From Cernens ardua (GTDB lineage: Bacteria; Pseudomonadota; Gammaproteobacteria; Pseudomonadales; Halomonadaceae): a DNA stretch of 64,000 nt. The notes beneath the pieces were generated by a model, which ran no database searches, was not told the origin of the DNA, and saw only the letters and a list, made by a program, of their open reading frames with translations. Positions within the stretch are counted from its first letter, which is position 1; the number at the start of each line of letters is the position of its first letter. The stretch is from the NCBI RefSeq assembly GCF_051251085.1, contig NZ_JBPCZH010000002.1:186001-250000 (forward strand). Reading direction: 5' to 3'. This document shows, one piece after another, positions 17,821 to 25,583 of this stretch. Position numbers and translations under genes: made by a program.

Positions 17821-18801
17821 ATGTCTATTCCACTCTGGGTTTGGGCCCTCTCCCTGCTCGCATTGTTGTTTCTCTTTGCTTTCGACTTCTTCTCCCATGT
17901 ACGCAAGGCGCATGTTCCCTCATTAAGGGAATCCCTTCTGTGGTCGTGCTTTTACATCATATTGGCATTACTGTTTGGTATAGGCCTGTTCCATACCCTG
18001 GGGCATCAGGTAGGCATGTCTTTTCTTGCCGGGTTTGTCACTGAAAAAAGCCTATCGATGGACAACCTCTTTGTGTTTGCAATTTTAATGGCACGCTTCA
18101 ATGTACCTGAAGAAGCTCAGCAAAAAGCCTTGCTTATCGGTATATTGCTAGCGCTTGTTATCCGTGGCGGCTTGATTATGGTAGGTGGTGATCTTGTTTC
18201 CCGCTTTAGCTGGATATTTTACCTTTTCGGCCTTTTCCTGCTTTATAGTGCGGTGAAGTTGATCGTCGAAGAGTGTTCGGATGACAAGGAAGATGAGTAT
18301 CAACCCAATGCGTTGATTCGTTATGTACAACGTCGTTTGTCTATCAGTCCTGACTTTGATGGCAATCGTTTTGTGACACGTGTAGAGGGCAAACGGTGGT
18401 TTACCCCACTGGTTGTTGTGGTAGTCGCCCTTGGATTGACAGATGTCATGTTCGCATTTGATTCGATTCCTGCCATATATGGGCTTACTCAGATTCCCTA
18501 TATCGTTTTGATGGCCAATGCCTTCGCACTGTTAGGGCTCGTGCAACTTTATTTCCTGTTGGGTGGATTGCTACAAAAACTTGTATATCTGGGGCTTGGA
18601 TTAGCGGCAATTCTTGCTTTTATTGGCGTGAAGTTAATAATGGAATCACTTCATCACAACCAACTTTTCTTCATTCATCATGGAATGCCGTTGTCTACGG
18701 TACCCGAGATATCCAATGCCTTTTCGCTTGGGGTCATTATGGGAATATTGCTGGTGACTACAGTGGCGAGCTTGATCAGAAATCACTTCATTCGCCATTA
18801 A
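17821..18801 (+). CDS. alx: TerC family membrane protein, Alx-like (manganese-linked)
   Basis: An inner-membrane protein of 326 residues with about nine hydrophobic helices. TerC family hallmarks are present: FVTEKSLSMDNLFVFAILMARF (about residues 72-93) and ALGLTDVMFAFDSIPAIYGLTQ (about 205-226). The conserved acidic residues in these helices (E74, D79, D209 and D215 by rough count) are thought to bind metal. SD GGAG ends 6 nt before the ATG. The yybP-ykoY element directly upstream ties it to Mn2+; E. coli Alx (321 residues) is controlled the same way and has been proposed to export Mn2+. The next gene downstream is convergent, and a shared terminator separates them. Confidence 0.92.
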   Translation: MSIPLWVWALSLLALLFLFAFDFFSHVRKAHVPSLRESLLWSCFYIILALLFGIGLFHTLGHQVGMSFLAGFVTEKSLSMDNLFVFAILMARFNVPEEAQQKALLIGILLALVIRGGLIMVGGDLVSRFSWIFYLFGLFLLYSAVKLIVEECSDDKEDEYQPNALIRYVQRRLSISPDFDGNRFVTRVEGKRWFTPLVVVVVALGLTDVMFAFDSIPAIYGLTQIPYIVLMANAFALLGLVQLYFLLGGLLQKLVYLGLGLAAILAFIGVKLIMESLHHNQLFFIHHGMPLSTVPEISNAFSLGVIMGILLVTTVASLIRNHFIRH

Positions 18802-18953
18802 TTCACTTGAGTGGTATATGGGTGAGGTGGCATGCCAGGGGCGTAGTATGGTAATGGGGCTTGTAGGTAGTCGAATAAGAGGTGTTGGCAGGCGATTACT
18901 GGTGAAAGTTTAACAATTACATCTGATAGACACGGTTTGATATCGATTGGGTA

Positions 18954-19016
18954 TGGATAAAAAACATCAGCCTTTTTTGAGCTCCGTATTGGCAGCATAA
19001 AAGAGGCTGATGTTTT
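18954..19016. terminator. Bidirectional intrinsic terminator between TerC and GlsB-like genes
   Basis: A perfect 13-bp inverted repeat, AAAACATCAGCCT (18961-18973) and AGGCTGATGTTTT (19004-19016), encloses a 30-nt loop. On the minus strand the stem is followed by a T-run (rc of the A-run at 18960-18966), a good terminator for the GlsB-like gene. On the plus strand the T-run is part of the stem, so it may end the TerC transcript less efficiently. Confidence 0.7.
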
Positions 19017-19074
19017 CGTGAGATGTTGACTGCAATCATTGGATAACAGTCACATTAACAGGTTTTGCCCGCGA

Positions 19075-19335
19075 TTAAACCTTGGCGACCTTACGGAAAC
19101 CAACGATAACCAGCTGCGCAATGACACTACCGATTACAGCCGTTCCCAAGCCAGTCATGCTGAACTGAAGTTCAGGCAAAATGCCGAATACCGAGCAGAT
19201 GAAGCTGACAACAACGGCACCCAGTGCACCGCCACCCATTGCGCCGAGGAATCCAACACTGATTCTTTCGGGAATGACGATATTAATGATTGCACCAACA
19301 ATGGCGCCTGTGATGATCCAGGAGAGAAGATCCAT
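19075..19335 (-). CDS. GlsB/YeaQ/YmgE family small membrane protein
   Basis: An 86-residue very hydrophobic protein with three predicted membrane helices. The opening is LLSWIITGAIVGAIINIVIP and a glycine-rich segment GFLGAMGGGALGAVVVSFI follows, characteristic of the GlsB/YeaQ/YmgE (transglycosylase-associated protein) family. These are small stress-related envelope proteins, often under general-stress control, with no proven enzymatic role. AAAGGA lies 7-8 nt before the ATG. The gene is transcribed towards the TerC gene and ends before the bidirectional terminator. Confidence 0.9.
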   Translation of the reverse strand: MDLLSWIITGAIVGAIINIVIPERISVGFLGAMGGGALGAVVVSFICSVFGILPELQFSMTGLGTAVIGSVIAQLVIVGFRKVAKV

Positions 19336-19586
19336 GGAAAATGTCCTTTGTGTGTAACAGGTGAACCCATGCTTACAAGGATATTATATTCAATATCCGC
19401 CTGTAACTTCAGTTTAACCTAATAAAGCTTCCGCGTCCGGGGTGTGCGACAATATTGCACAATAGGGGAGTTTATGAAGTCATGTTAGAATAGTCGTTTT
19501 TAATGGGTCTGTTCAAGACAGTCCATTGTTCACCTGTCATTTATACCCTTTTGTCCTGTCAATTGACGCTAACAAGGATAGGTCCC

Positions 19587-20123
19587 ATGCATTGTCCCTT
19601 TTGTGGCACTCAGGAAACCAAGGTCAGTGATTCCCGGCTGGTCGCGGAAGGTGATCAGGTGCGTCGGCGTCGGCAATGCCTTAGTTGTGGGGAGCGTTTT
19701 ACCACCTATGAAACTGCTGAACTGGTGATGCCTCGTGTGGTCAAGGGAGATGGTACGCGTGAAAGCTTTGATCAGGCTAAATTGCGCGCGGGGATGATGC
19801 GTTCTCTTGAAAAACGCCCAGTGCCTTCCGAGCGAATCGAAGCCTCGATGGAACATATCCGTCAACGCATTCGTGCGCGTGGTGAACGCGAGATAGGCGC
19901 GCGAGACATCGGCGAAGAGGTAATGCGTGAGCTCAAGCGACTGGATCAGGTGGCCTATATTCGCTTTGCATCCGTTTATCGCAAGTTTGAGGATGTTGCT
20001 GAGTTCAGGGCCGAGATTGATCGTCTCACTCAAGAACCCGTCTCGCCTTCGCTTACTTCAAATACGCCGGCGGTGGAACGAGACCCGCTGCCTGTTGGGG
20101 ATGTAACGACTCATGATGAGTAA
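19587..20123 (+). CDS. nrdR: Transcriptional repressor NrdR
   Basis: This ATP/dATP-sensing repressor of ribonucleotide reductase genes has 178 residues. The N-terminal zinc ribbon is MHCPFCGTQETKV with RRRRQCLSCGERFTTYE, and the ATP-cone domain spans about residues 49-139 (VKGDGTRESFDQAKL and following). The last 25-30 residues are a polar tail beyond the usual length of about 150. ATG 19587 is chosen because the zinc ribbon begins there and AAGGA lies 8 nt upstream; the longer frame to 19503 has no SD. It overlaps ribD by 11 nt, giving the classical nrdR-ribD order. I found no convincing NrdR box in the window. Confidence 0.97.
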   Translation: MHCPFCGTQETKVSDSRLVAEGDQVRRRRQCLSCGERFTTYETAELVMPRVVKGDGTRESFDQAKLRAGMMRSLEKRPVPSERIEASMEHIRQRIRARGEREIGARDIGEEVMRELKRLDQVAYIRFASVYRKFEDVAEFRAEIDRLTQEPVSPSLTSNTPAVERDPLPVGDVTTHDE

Positions 20124-21456
20124 TCCGGATGATCAACAGAGCTGCATGTCGGATAACGCAAGCTCTGCCACTTCCAATATTCACCCTCCACGTTTGGTGA
20201 ACCATAACGACGAATTCTTTATGGCCCGAGCTATACGGCTGGCATGGAAAGGGCGTTATACCACTATGCCCAATCCGCGCGTAGGCTGTGTATTGGTCAG
20301 GGATGGGCAAATAATCGGGGAAGGGTGGCATGAACGGGCAGGTGAGCCCCATGCGGAAATTAATGCGCTGAAGTCGGCGGGGCAGGCCGAAGGGGCTACC
20401 GCTTATGTCACCCTGGAACCATGTTCACACCATGGGCGTACAGGCCCCTGTGCTGATGCCTTGGTGGCCGCTGGTATTACCCGTCTGGTCGTGGCCATGC
20501 AGGACCCGAACCCTGAAGTCTCTGGCCGAGGTATAGCGCGCTGTAAAGCGGCTGGAATGGATGTCACGGTGGGCGTGTGTGAGCAAGCCGCCAAAGACCT
20601 TAATCCGGGCTTTATTTCCCGGATGAAATATGGCCTGCCTTTTGTTCGGATCAAACTGGCATCGAGCCTTGATGGTCGTACGGCTATGGCAAGTGGTGAG
20701 TCCCAATGGATCACCGGTGCGGCTGCGCGTGAAGATGTCCAGCGCATCCGTGCGCGTTCGAGCGCTATAGTGAGTGGGATCGGCAGTATTCTTCTTGACG
20801 ATAGCCGCTTGACGGTGCGTCTGAAACAACAGGAGGGGAATGATCATGACTCATGTCATCATCCTCTCATGAATCGTCAACCCCTTAGGATCATTGTCGA
20901 TTCACAGCTTCGTTTACCCGTGAATGCCAAGGTAATACAGCAACCAGGTCGAACACTTGTGGTAACGTGCTGTCAGGATGCACAGCGAATAAAGGCTCTT
21001 CAGTCAGCCGGTGCGGAAATTCTTTATCAACAGGGTGTTGGGCAGTTTCGGCAGCTGCAGGTGACTTCAGCGGATCATGCGGCTTCATGGAGTGAAACAG
21101 GCCTCGCTAATGCCAAACCTCTGATTCACCAGCCGACCCCATCTGATGAGGCCGTTCCGGAGAGTACTCATGAACGCATTGATTTAAAAGGGTTGTTGAA
21201 ATATTTGGCCCGGGAAGAGCAATGTAATGAGCTACTTGTTGAAACTGGTGCGACCCTGGCGGGTGCGTTTATCGAGGAAGAGCTAGCAGACGAATGCGTG
21301 ATCTATATGGCGCCTACCTTGCTGGGAAGCTCGGGCAGGCCGCTTTTGGGAATCGATATCAATCGAATGGCTGATCAGAAGCGAGTAGACATTACGTCAA
21401 TGCGCGCTGTTGGTGACGATTGGCGCATGACGATCAAGCTGAATCGTTTCGAATAA
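20113..21456 (+). CDS. ribD: Bifunctional riboflavin biosynthesis deaminase/reductase RibD
   Basis: This enzyme performs the second and third steps of riboflavin synthesis: deamination of the pyrimidine from GTP, then reduction of the ribosyl side chain with NADPH. The deaminase domain has GEPHAEINAL (Zn His and catalytic Glu) and PCSHHGRTGPC (Zn Cys). The reductase domain begins at FVRIKLASSLDGRTA and includes SQWITG, IVDSQLRLP and LLVETGATLAGAFIEE. At 447 residues it is about 75 longer than E. coli RibD, owing to an N-terminal extension of about 30 residues and an insert near residues 320-355 rich in Ser, Ala and Pro. ATGATG at 20113 lies inside nrdR, so translation is coupled. The usual followers ribE, ribBA and ribH are absent here. 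Confidence 0.96.
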   Translation: MMSNPDDQQSCMSDNASSATSNIHPPRLVNHNDEFFMARAIRLAWKGRYTTMPNPRVGCVLVRDGQIIGEGWHERAGEPHAEINALKSAGQAEGATAYVTLEPCSHHGRTGPCADALVAAGITRLVVAMQDPNPEVSGRGIARCKAAGMDVTVGVCEQAAKDLNPGFISRMKYGLPFVRIKLASSLDGRTAMASGESQWITGAAAREDVQRIRARSSAIVSGIGSILLDDSRLTVRLKQQEGNDHDSCHHPLMNRQPLRIIVDSQLRLPVNAKVIQQPGRTLVVTCCQDAQRIKALQSAGAEILYQQGVGQFRQLQVTSADHAASWSETGLANAKPLIHQPTPSDEAVPESTHERIDLKGLLKYLAREEQCNELLVETGATLAGAFIEEELADECVIYMAPTLLGSSGRPLLGIDINRMADQKRVDITSMRAVGDDWRMTIKLNRFE

Positions 21457-21552
21457 ATCTTCAGTGATGAAAATCCGAATACATATCCGTACAAATAACA
21501 GGGTATGATATCGGTTGGAAAAACAAAGTGATCAGAAGTCACTGTTGTCAGT

Positions 21553-21558
21553 TATAAT
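21553..21558 (+). promoter_or_regulatory. Possible -10 element ahead of nusB
   Basis: A perfect TATAAT occurs at 21553-21558, 95 bases before the nusB start, in the 196-base gap that follows ribD. There is no good -35 at the proper distance, so this is tentative. It would give nusB-thiL-pgpA their own promoter where rib genes normally intervene. Confidence 0.3.
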
Positions 21559-21652
21559 TTTCAGATCAAGGTGTTTGGGCACGCTGTTTTGAACACAATG
21601 TGTCGGATACAACACGATTGGAAGCATGTAAAGTGTGTGCGGAGTGTGCTGG

Positions 21653-22246
21653 ATGAGTCAGTCAAGTAGTGAAACAAACAAGGGTGAACCTTTGAGTAAT
21701 GATCATGCGGAGCAACCGGCGCATAAATCATCCGCCGGCAAGAATAGTCGCTCCAAAAAAGGAAATAGTGCACAGGTTGCCCGCCATGCCGCACGTGAAT
21801 TGGCCGTACAGGCGCTTTACCAGTGGCAGCTTCAGCACCGTGAAAAATCCCTGACCACTATCGAAGTGGAATTCCGTAGCCAGCAAGCCGATGATGATAT
21901 GCTTAAATCGGAGAACTGGGTTGAAGTGATGGGGATCGCTGATCTCGCACTGTTCCATAAATTGCTGCAGGGCGTGGGTAAATCCTGGCAGGCCATCGAT
22001 GAAAAACTGGTGCCCTTGCTTGATCGCTCTTTGGGTGAGCTGGATGCTATCGAATTGGCTATCTTGCGTTTGGGTACGTATGAGCTCATGGAGCGTCAGG
22101 AAGTCCCTTATCGTGTGGTGATCAACGAATGTATCGAGCTGGCACGTGAATTCGGAGCAACTGACGGTCACAAATACGTCAATGGTATTCTCGACAAGCT
22201 GGCGACATCACTTCGCCCAATCGAAGTACAGGCGCGCAGGCGCTAA
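21653..22246 (+). CDS. nusB: Transcription antitermination protein NusB
   Basis: NusB binds the boxA RNA with NusE (S10) in rRNA antitermination complexes. The protein has 197 residues. Residues 45-190 form the NusB fold: ARELAVQALYQWQL, then LDRSLGELDAIELAILRLGTYEL, PYRVVINECIELAREFGATDGHKYVNGILDKLA. The first 45 residues are a Ser/Lys/Asn-rich disordered extension that E. coli NusB (139 residues) lacks. ATG 21653 is chosen because CGGAG lies 8 nt upstream; the upstream frame start at 21635 overlaps it. It is followed by thiL after 11 bp. Confidence 0.96.
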   Translation: MSQSSSETNKGEPLSNDHAEQPAHKSSAGKNSRSKKGNSAQVARHAARELAVQALYQWQLQHREKSLTTIEVEFRSQQADDDMLKSENWVEVMGIADLALFHKLLQGVGKSWQAIDEKLVPLLDRSLGELDAIELAILRLGTYELMERQEVPYRVVINECIELAREFGATDGHKYVNGILDKLATSLRPIEVQARRR

Positions 22247-22257
22247 CGGCACTTGCC

Positions 22258-23301
22258 ATGACGGGTGAGTTCGATCTGATCAAACGGCATTTATTGAGTG
22301 CGGGCAACCGGTCACCCGGCCGTCGTGACGGTTACCCCAGCGGTACGGTTCCCGGTAGTGGTGTATTAATCCATGCAGGCGACGATGCCGCCTTGTTGGA
22401 GCCATCGCCTGAAAAGGGAATATCGGTCAGTGTAGATACTTCACTTGTTGGAGTGCATTTTCCAGCGGATGCGCCCGCCCACGCGATTGGTTATCGGGCA
22501 CTGGCGGTGAGCCTCTCTGATTTGGCGGCAATGGGCGCCCGCCCGCGTTGGTGCCTGATGGCCCTGACGCTGGATCGCACCGATCATATCTGGCTGGAAC
22601 AATTCAGTGAAGGCTTTCACTCTTTGGCCCGTCAGAATGGGATGACGCTGGTGGGGGGGGATGTCACGCGCGGGGCGCTGGCGATTTCCGTTACGGTCAT
22701 GGGGGAAAATGACCCGACCGCTACGTTGCGGAGAGACACTGCCAAGGCTGGGGATCTCATTGCCGTCACTGGAGCGTTGGGCAATGCCGCAGGCGGATTG
22801 GCGCAATGGCAAGCCGGTCAACGCAACATTGGTGATAATCCCCTCATTCAAGCTTACCTCTATCCCCAACCTCGTGTAGCCGCAGGTCAGGCATTAATAG
22901 GCATGGCTTCTGCTGCCATGGATATTTCTGACGGATTACTGGCTGATCTGACTCACTTGTGTCATGCATCCGGGCTCAGTGCTGTCCTGGATACGGAAAG
23001 CTTGCCCATCTCTACAGAGCTTATCAACGGCGTCGGTGAATCTGCTTCATACGAACTTGCCCTTAATGGGGGGGATGATTATGAGCTCCTCTTCACCCTT
23101 CCAGAGCAGTTAAAGGATTATGTAGAGCAGGTATTGGCAAACTGCGGTGCCTCGCTTAATGTCATCGGTCGTATGAAAGCGGCGCCGGTAAGCTCAACGC
23201 ACATGCACGATGCGATTGCCCCGGTGATCCATACCCCTCAGGGAGAACCACTTGTTGCCAAGGGATGGGATCATTTTGATAAGAGTGAGCAACTGACATG
23301 A
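22258..23301 (+). CDS. thiL: Thiamine-monophosphate kinase ThiL
   Basis: ThiL phosphorylates thiamine monophosphate to the coenzyme thiamine diphosphate with ATP. The protein has 347 residues. Family marks are GEFDLIKRHL at the N-terminus, GDDAALL (metal binding), VSVDTSLVGVHFP, LSDLAAMGARP, VGGDVTRG and MDISDGLLADL, and the C-terminal NGGDDYELLFT. ATG 22258 lies 11 nt after the nusB stop. Its stop overlaps pgpA by 4 nt (ATGA), so the three genes form a tight operon. Confidence 0.97.
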   Translation: MTGEFDLIKRHLLSAGNRSPGRRDGYPSGTVPGSGVLIHAGDDAALLEPSPEKGISVSVDTSLVGVHFPADAPAHAIGYRALAVSLSDLAAMGARPRWCLMALTLDRTDHIWLEQFSEGFHSLARQNGMTLVGGDVTRGALAISVTVMGENDPTATLRRDTAKAGDLIAVTGALGNAAGGLAQWQAGQRNIGDNPLIQAYLYPQPRVAAGQALIGMASAAMDISDGLLADLTHLCHASGLSAVLDTESLPISTELINGVGESASYELALNGGDDYELLFTLPEQLKDYVEQVLANCGASLNVIGRMKAAPVSSTHMHDAIAPVIHTPQGEPLVAKGWDHFDKSEQLT

Positions 23302-23777
23302 ACCGAACGCCAAAAAGTGTTTGGCACTCACCTGTCCACTTTACCGCTTTTGGTTTTGGCAGCGGGGCCGCCCCGTTTGCTCCCGGTACATTTGGGACAT
23401 TAGCCGCTATCCCCTTGTATTGGTGTCTTTCCTGGTTATCACTCCCTATTTATAGCGTTATTCTGCTGATCACTTTTTTTGTGGGTATTTGGTTATGTGG
23501 CAGAACCTCTTGCGACATCGGCGTGCATGATCACTCAGGAATTGTCTGGGATGAATTCGTTGGCTATTGGATTACCTTGTGGGGTGTTCCCTTTTCGTGG
23601 AAAGCTGTCGTACTGGGATTTGTATTTTTCAGAATTTTCGATGTATTGAAACCGTGGCCCATCCGCACCATTGATCGCCGTGTGACTGGTGGATTTGGTA
23701 TCATGCTGGATGATGTCATGGCGGGTGTTTTTGCCCTGTGCCTGACGCATCTGGTGTTGTGGATGTTTTGGTCCTGA
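23298..23777 (+). CDS. pgpA: Phosphatidylglycerophosphatase A
   Basis: This inner-membrane phosphatase makes phosphatidylglycerol from phosphatidylglycerol phosphate. It has 159 residues and four hydrophobic segments. The family motifs GFGSGAAPFAPGTFGTLAAIP (residues about 17-37), SGIVWDEFVGYW, DVLKPWPIRTIDRRV and GGFGIMLDDVMAGV carry the acidic catalytic residues. The ATG overlaps the thiL stop as ATGA, so translation is coupled. The length matches E. coli PgpA closely (172). Confidence 0.96.
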   Translation: MNRTPKSVWHSPVHFTAFGFGSGAAPFAPGTFGTLAAIPLYWCLSWLSLPIYSVILLITFFVGIWLCGRTSCDIGVHDHSGIVWDEFVGYWITLWGVPFSWKAVVLGFVFFRIFDVLKPWPIRTIDRRVTGGFGIMLDDVMAGVFALCLTHLVLWMFWS

Positions 23778-23934
23778 AGTTTGTATCAGAAGTACACTTC
23801 ACCGCATTAAAGCAGGCAGTGGTGGAATTAGCGTCCTGACATGATGGATCGAGTGAATAATTTTCACCGTGCACTGCACAAGAGTCGTCATTATGGCTGG
23901 TATTGGGTTCTGCAAAGCGTCGATGGAGTAAACG

Positions 23935-25386
23935 ATGATATCCAGGGTTAGAAAGAAGGGAGCAATCGCCGCCTGTTTGGCTATCGTTGTCGTCGTTTTG
24001 ATGAGCTATTTAGCTGCGCTGATCTATAGTCGTGATGTGTTTGCACGCTATCTGGATCGTGAGCTTCATACCCTCAATCAAACCACCGATATTCATTGGT
24101 ATCGGACTGCCGTCAGTAAAGGCCTATTCAGCTCTTCACTGCAAGTCGTTGGTGAGTTTCCCGCTCAGTCGAATTTTCCGCTCCATAAGGTGACGCTGCC
24201 TCTCGTTGTGCACCACGGTGTCTTCCACACCACCGTGTATGGGCGCGTTGAACCACAATGGCGCTCTTCCCGGTCAGGCTCATCCTGCGACTTTGCCACC
24301 CTGTTTGCCCATTATCCTGCACCCACGTTTCATGCGTCCATCAACCAGCTGACACGCACGGTGCATGGTGAGGTACAGGCTGCTGATCTTCACCGTACAT
24401 TGGCCGGCAACTCGATTACGCTGGATGCTACAGGTATTCACCTCCCTTTTTCTGTTAAAGGGGATCGTGTCATCTATGATATTCACTGGCACTCCCTGCA
24501 ATGGGGTGATGGCCAACGTATTTATCGCGCTGGGGCCGGGCATGATTATGTGGATAGGACCTTGGCTTCTTTGCTTACTACCGCTAAACATGGTCATAGC
24601 GATCAGGCATACAAGGTGGATGCCTCTGACTTTTATCAGGAAAAGGCCGAAATAGGGGAAATTACCCTGACCGGGTTCCTGCCGCTGCCGCTTTTGTCCC
24701 ATACAATTTCTCTGCAGGATCTTTCTTTCCAAGGAAATGCATCTCGGAAAAACGGGCAATTGACTTATCATGTTCTGGCATCCATTCGTCTTGCAGAAAG
24801 GGGCCGTTCAGAAACCAATGTTGAAAAAAAGGCAGGCAAAACGTTGGGGAGCTTGAAGCTGGATGAAACTCTGGACCACATTGATATGTCAGCATTGGCC
24901 CGGCTTCTTTCCAGTGTGAATGCGTATTCACGTGAGCCGCTCAATGGCCCGTCATCCGTTTCGCAACAACCCGACGAGGTGCACGACTCAGGGCCATTAG
25001 CGCCTGAAGTACCCTCCACGAACCAGGCACTGGCTCAGTTCCTGCAGCGTACATGGCCCGACATTCAGGCAATCTTGGCTGGATCGCCTCGTTTACGGAT
25101 CAACCAGCTCACATTGACAACGCCGTTCCTTGATCAGCCGGTGACACTAAGCGGTTTGATCAACATCGATGGGCGTTCCGGTGTTCCGACTTCCTATGAA
25201 GCGGCTCATTCCGATGCCGGCCTTGCATGGTGGCGCCAGCACCTGCACGGTGATCTGGATGTGCTCCATGTTCCTGCCTCACTATCAGCACTCAGTGGTT
25301 CTGAAGATAACAGTGATGATATCAATCTGGTTATCAGTCATGGTGAGCTGAAAGTGAATGGCCAGCGGTTCTTCTCTCTCTTCTAA
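23935..25386 (+). CDS. DUF945 (YdgA/YihF-like) envelope protein
   Basis: A 483-residue protein with a single N-terminal membrane helix (residues about 9-30, IAACLAIVVVVLMSYLAALIY) and a large periplasmic part. DUF945 features include the lipid-proximal SRDVFARYLDRELHTLN, TDIHWYRTAVSKGLFSSSLQV and the C-terminal repeats of beta-rich segments with ANSITLDATGIHLPFS and INIDGRSGVPTSYEA. Function is not established; YdgA and YihF are inner-membrane-anchored and resemble AsmA-like envelope proteins in layout only. GGAG lies 6 nt before ATG 23935. It is the first gene after the nrdR-pgpA cluster, with 157 bp between. The middle (residues 330-360) is a polar linker. Confidence 0.82.
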   Translation: MISRVRKKGAIAACLAIVVVVLMSYLAALIYSRDVFARYLDRELHTLNQTTDIHWYRTAVSKGLFSSSLQVVGEFPAQSNFPLHKVTLPLVVHHGVFHTTVYGRVEPQWRSSRSGSSCDFATLFAHYPAPTFHASINQLTRTVHGEVQAADLHRTLAGNSITLDATGIHLPFSVKGDRVIYDIHWHSLQWGDGQRIYRAGAGHDYVDRTLASLLTTAKHGHSDQAYKVDASDFYQEKAEIGEITLTGFLPLPLLSHTISLQDLSFQGNASRKNGQLTYHVLASIRLAERGRSETNVEKKAGKTLGSLKLDETLDHIDMSALARLLSSVNAYSREPLNGPSSVSQQPDEVHDSGPLAPEVPSTNQALAQFLQRTWPDIQAILAGSPRLRINQLTLTTPFLDQPVTLSGLINIDGRSGVPTSYEAAHSDAGLAWWRQHLHGDLDVLHVPASLSALSGSEDNSDDINLVISHGELKVNGQRFFSLF

Positions 25387-25496
25387 GCCCGCCAGAGCAT
25401 GAAAGATGATTTTATTGGGTGTGCTGACAAGGTCGTCTTCATGTTCTGAAGCACGTGCTCTGATAAAGTCCACTCATCTGATATTGAGTGCACGCA

Positions 25497-25524
25497 CTTG
25501 ATAATGAGGCCTGTTGCCCTCATA
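25497..25524 (+). promoter_or_regulatory. Candidate sigma32 promoter of lon
   Basis: CTTGAT (25497-25502) and CCCTCATA (25517-25524) are separated by 14 bases, close to the heat-shock consensus CTTGAA-N13-15-CCCCATNT. The element ends 60 bases before the lon start. lon genes are commonly under RpoH, which supports the call; the -10 has one inserted base compared with the ideal. Confidence 0.42.
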
Positions 25525-25583
25525 GCTCCCTTAATAACCTATGCGTGTGATAAAGCACGCTCTTGTCTATTAAGGAAGTTGTG

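Noticed and set aside
19039..19422. Plus-strand frame of 127 codons over the GlsB-like gene
   Set aside because: It is the antisense shadow of the GlsB gene; composition (Asn/Asp/Thr-rich, many Cys) is typical of a shadow.
19336..19586. NrdR box upstream of nrdR (ACAATATTGCACAATA region)
   Set aside because: The match to the NrdR box consensus is poor and there is no second box at the usual helical spacing.
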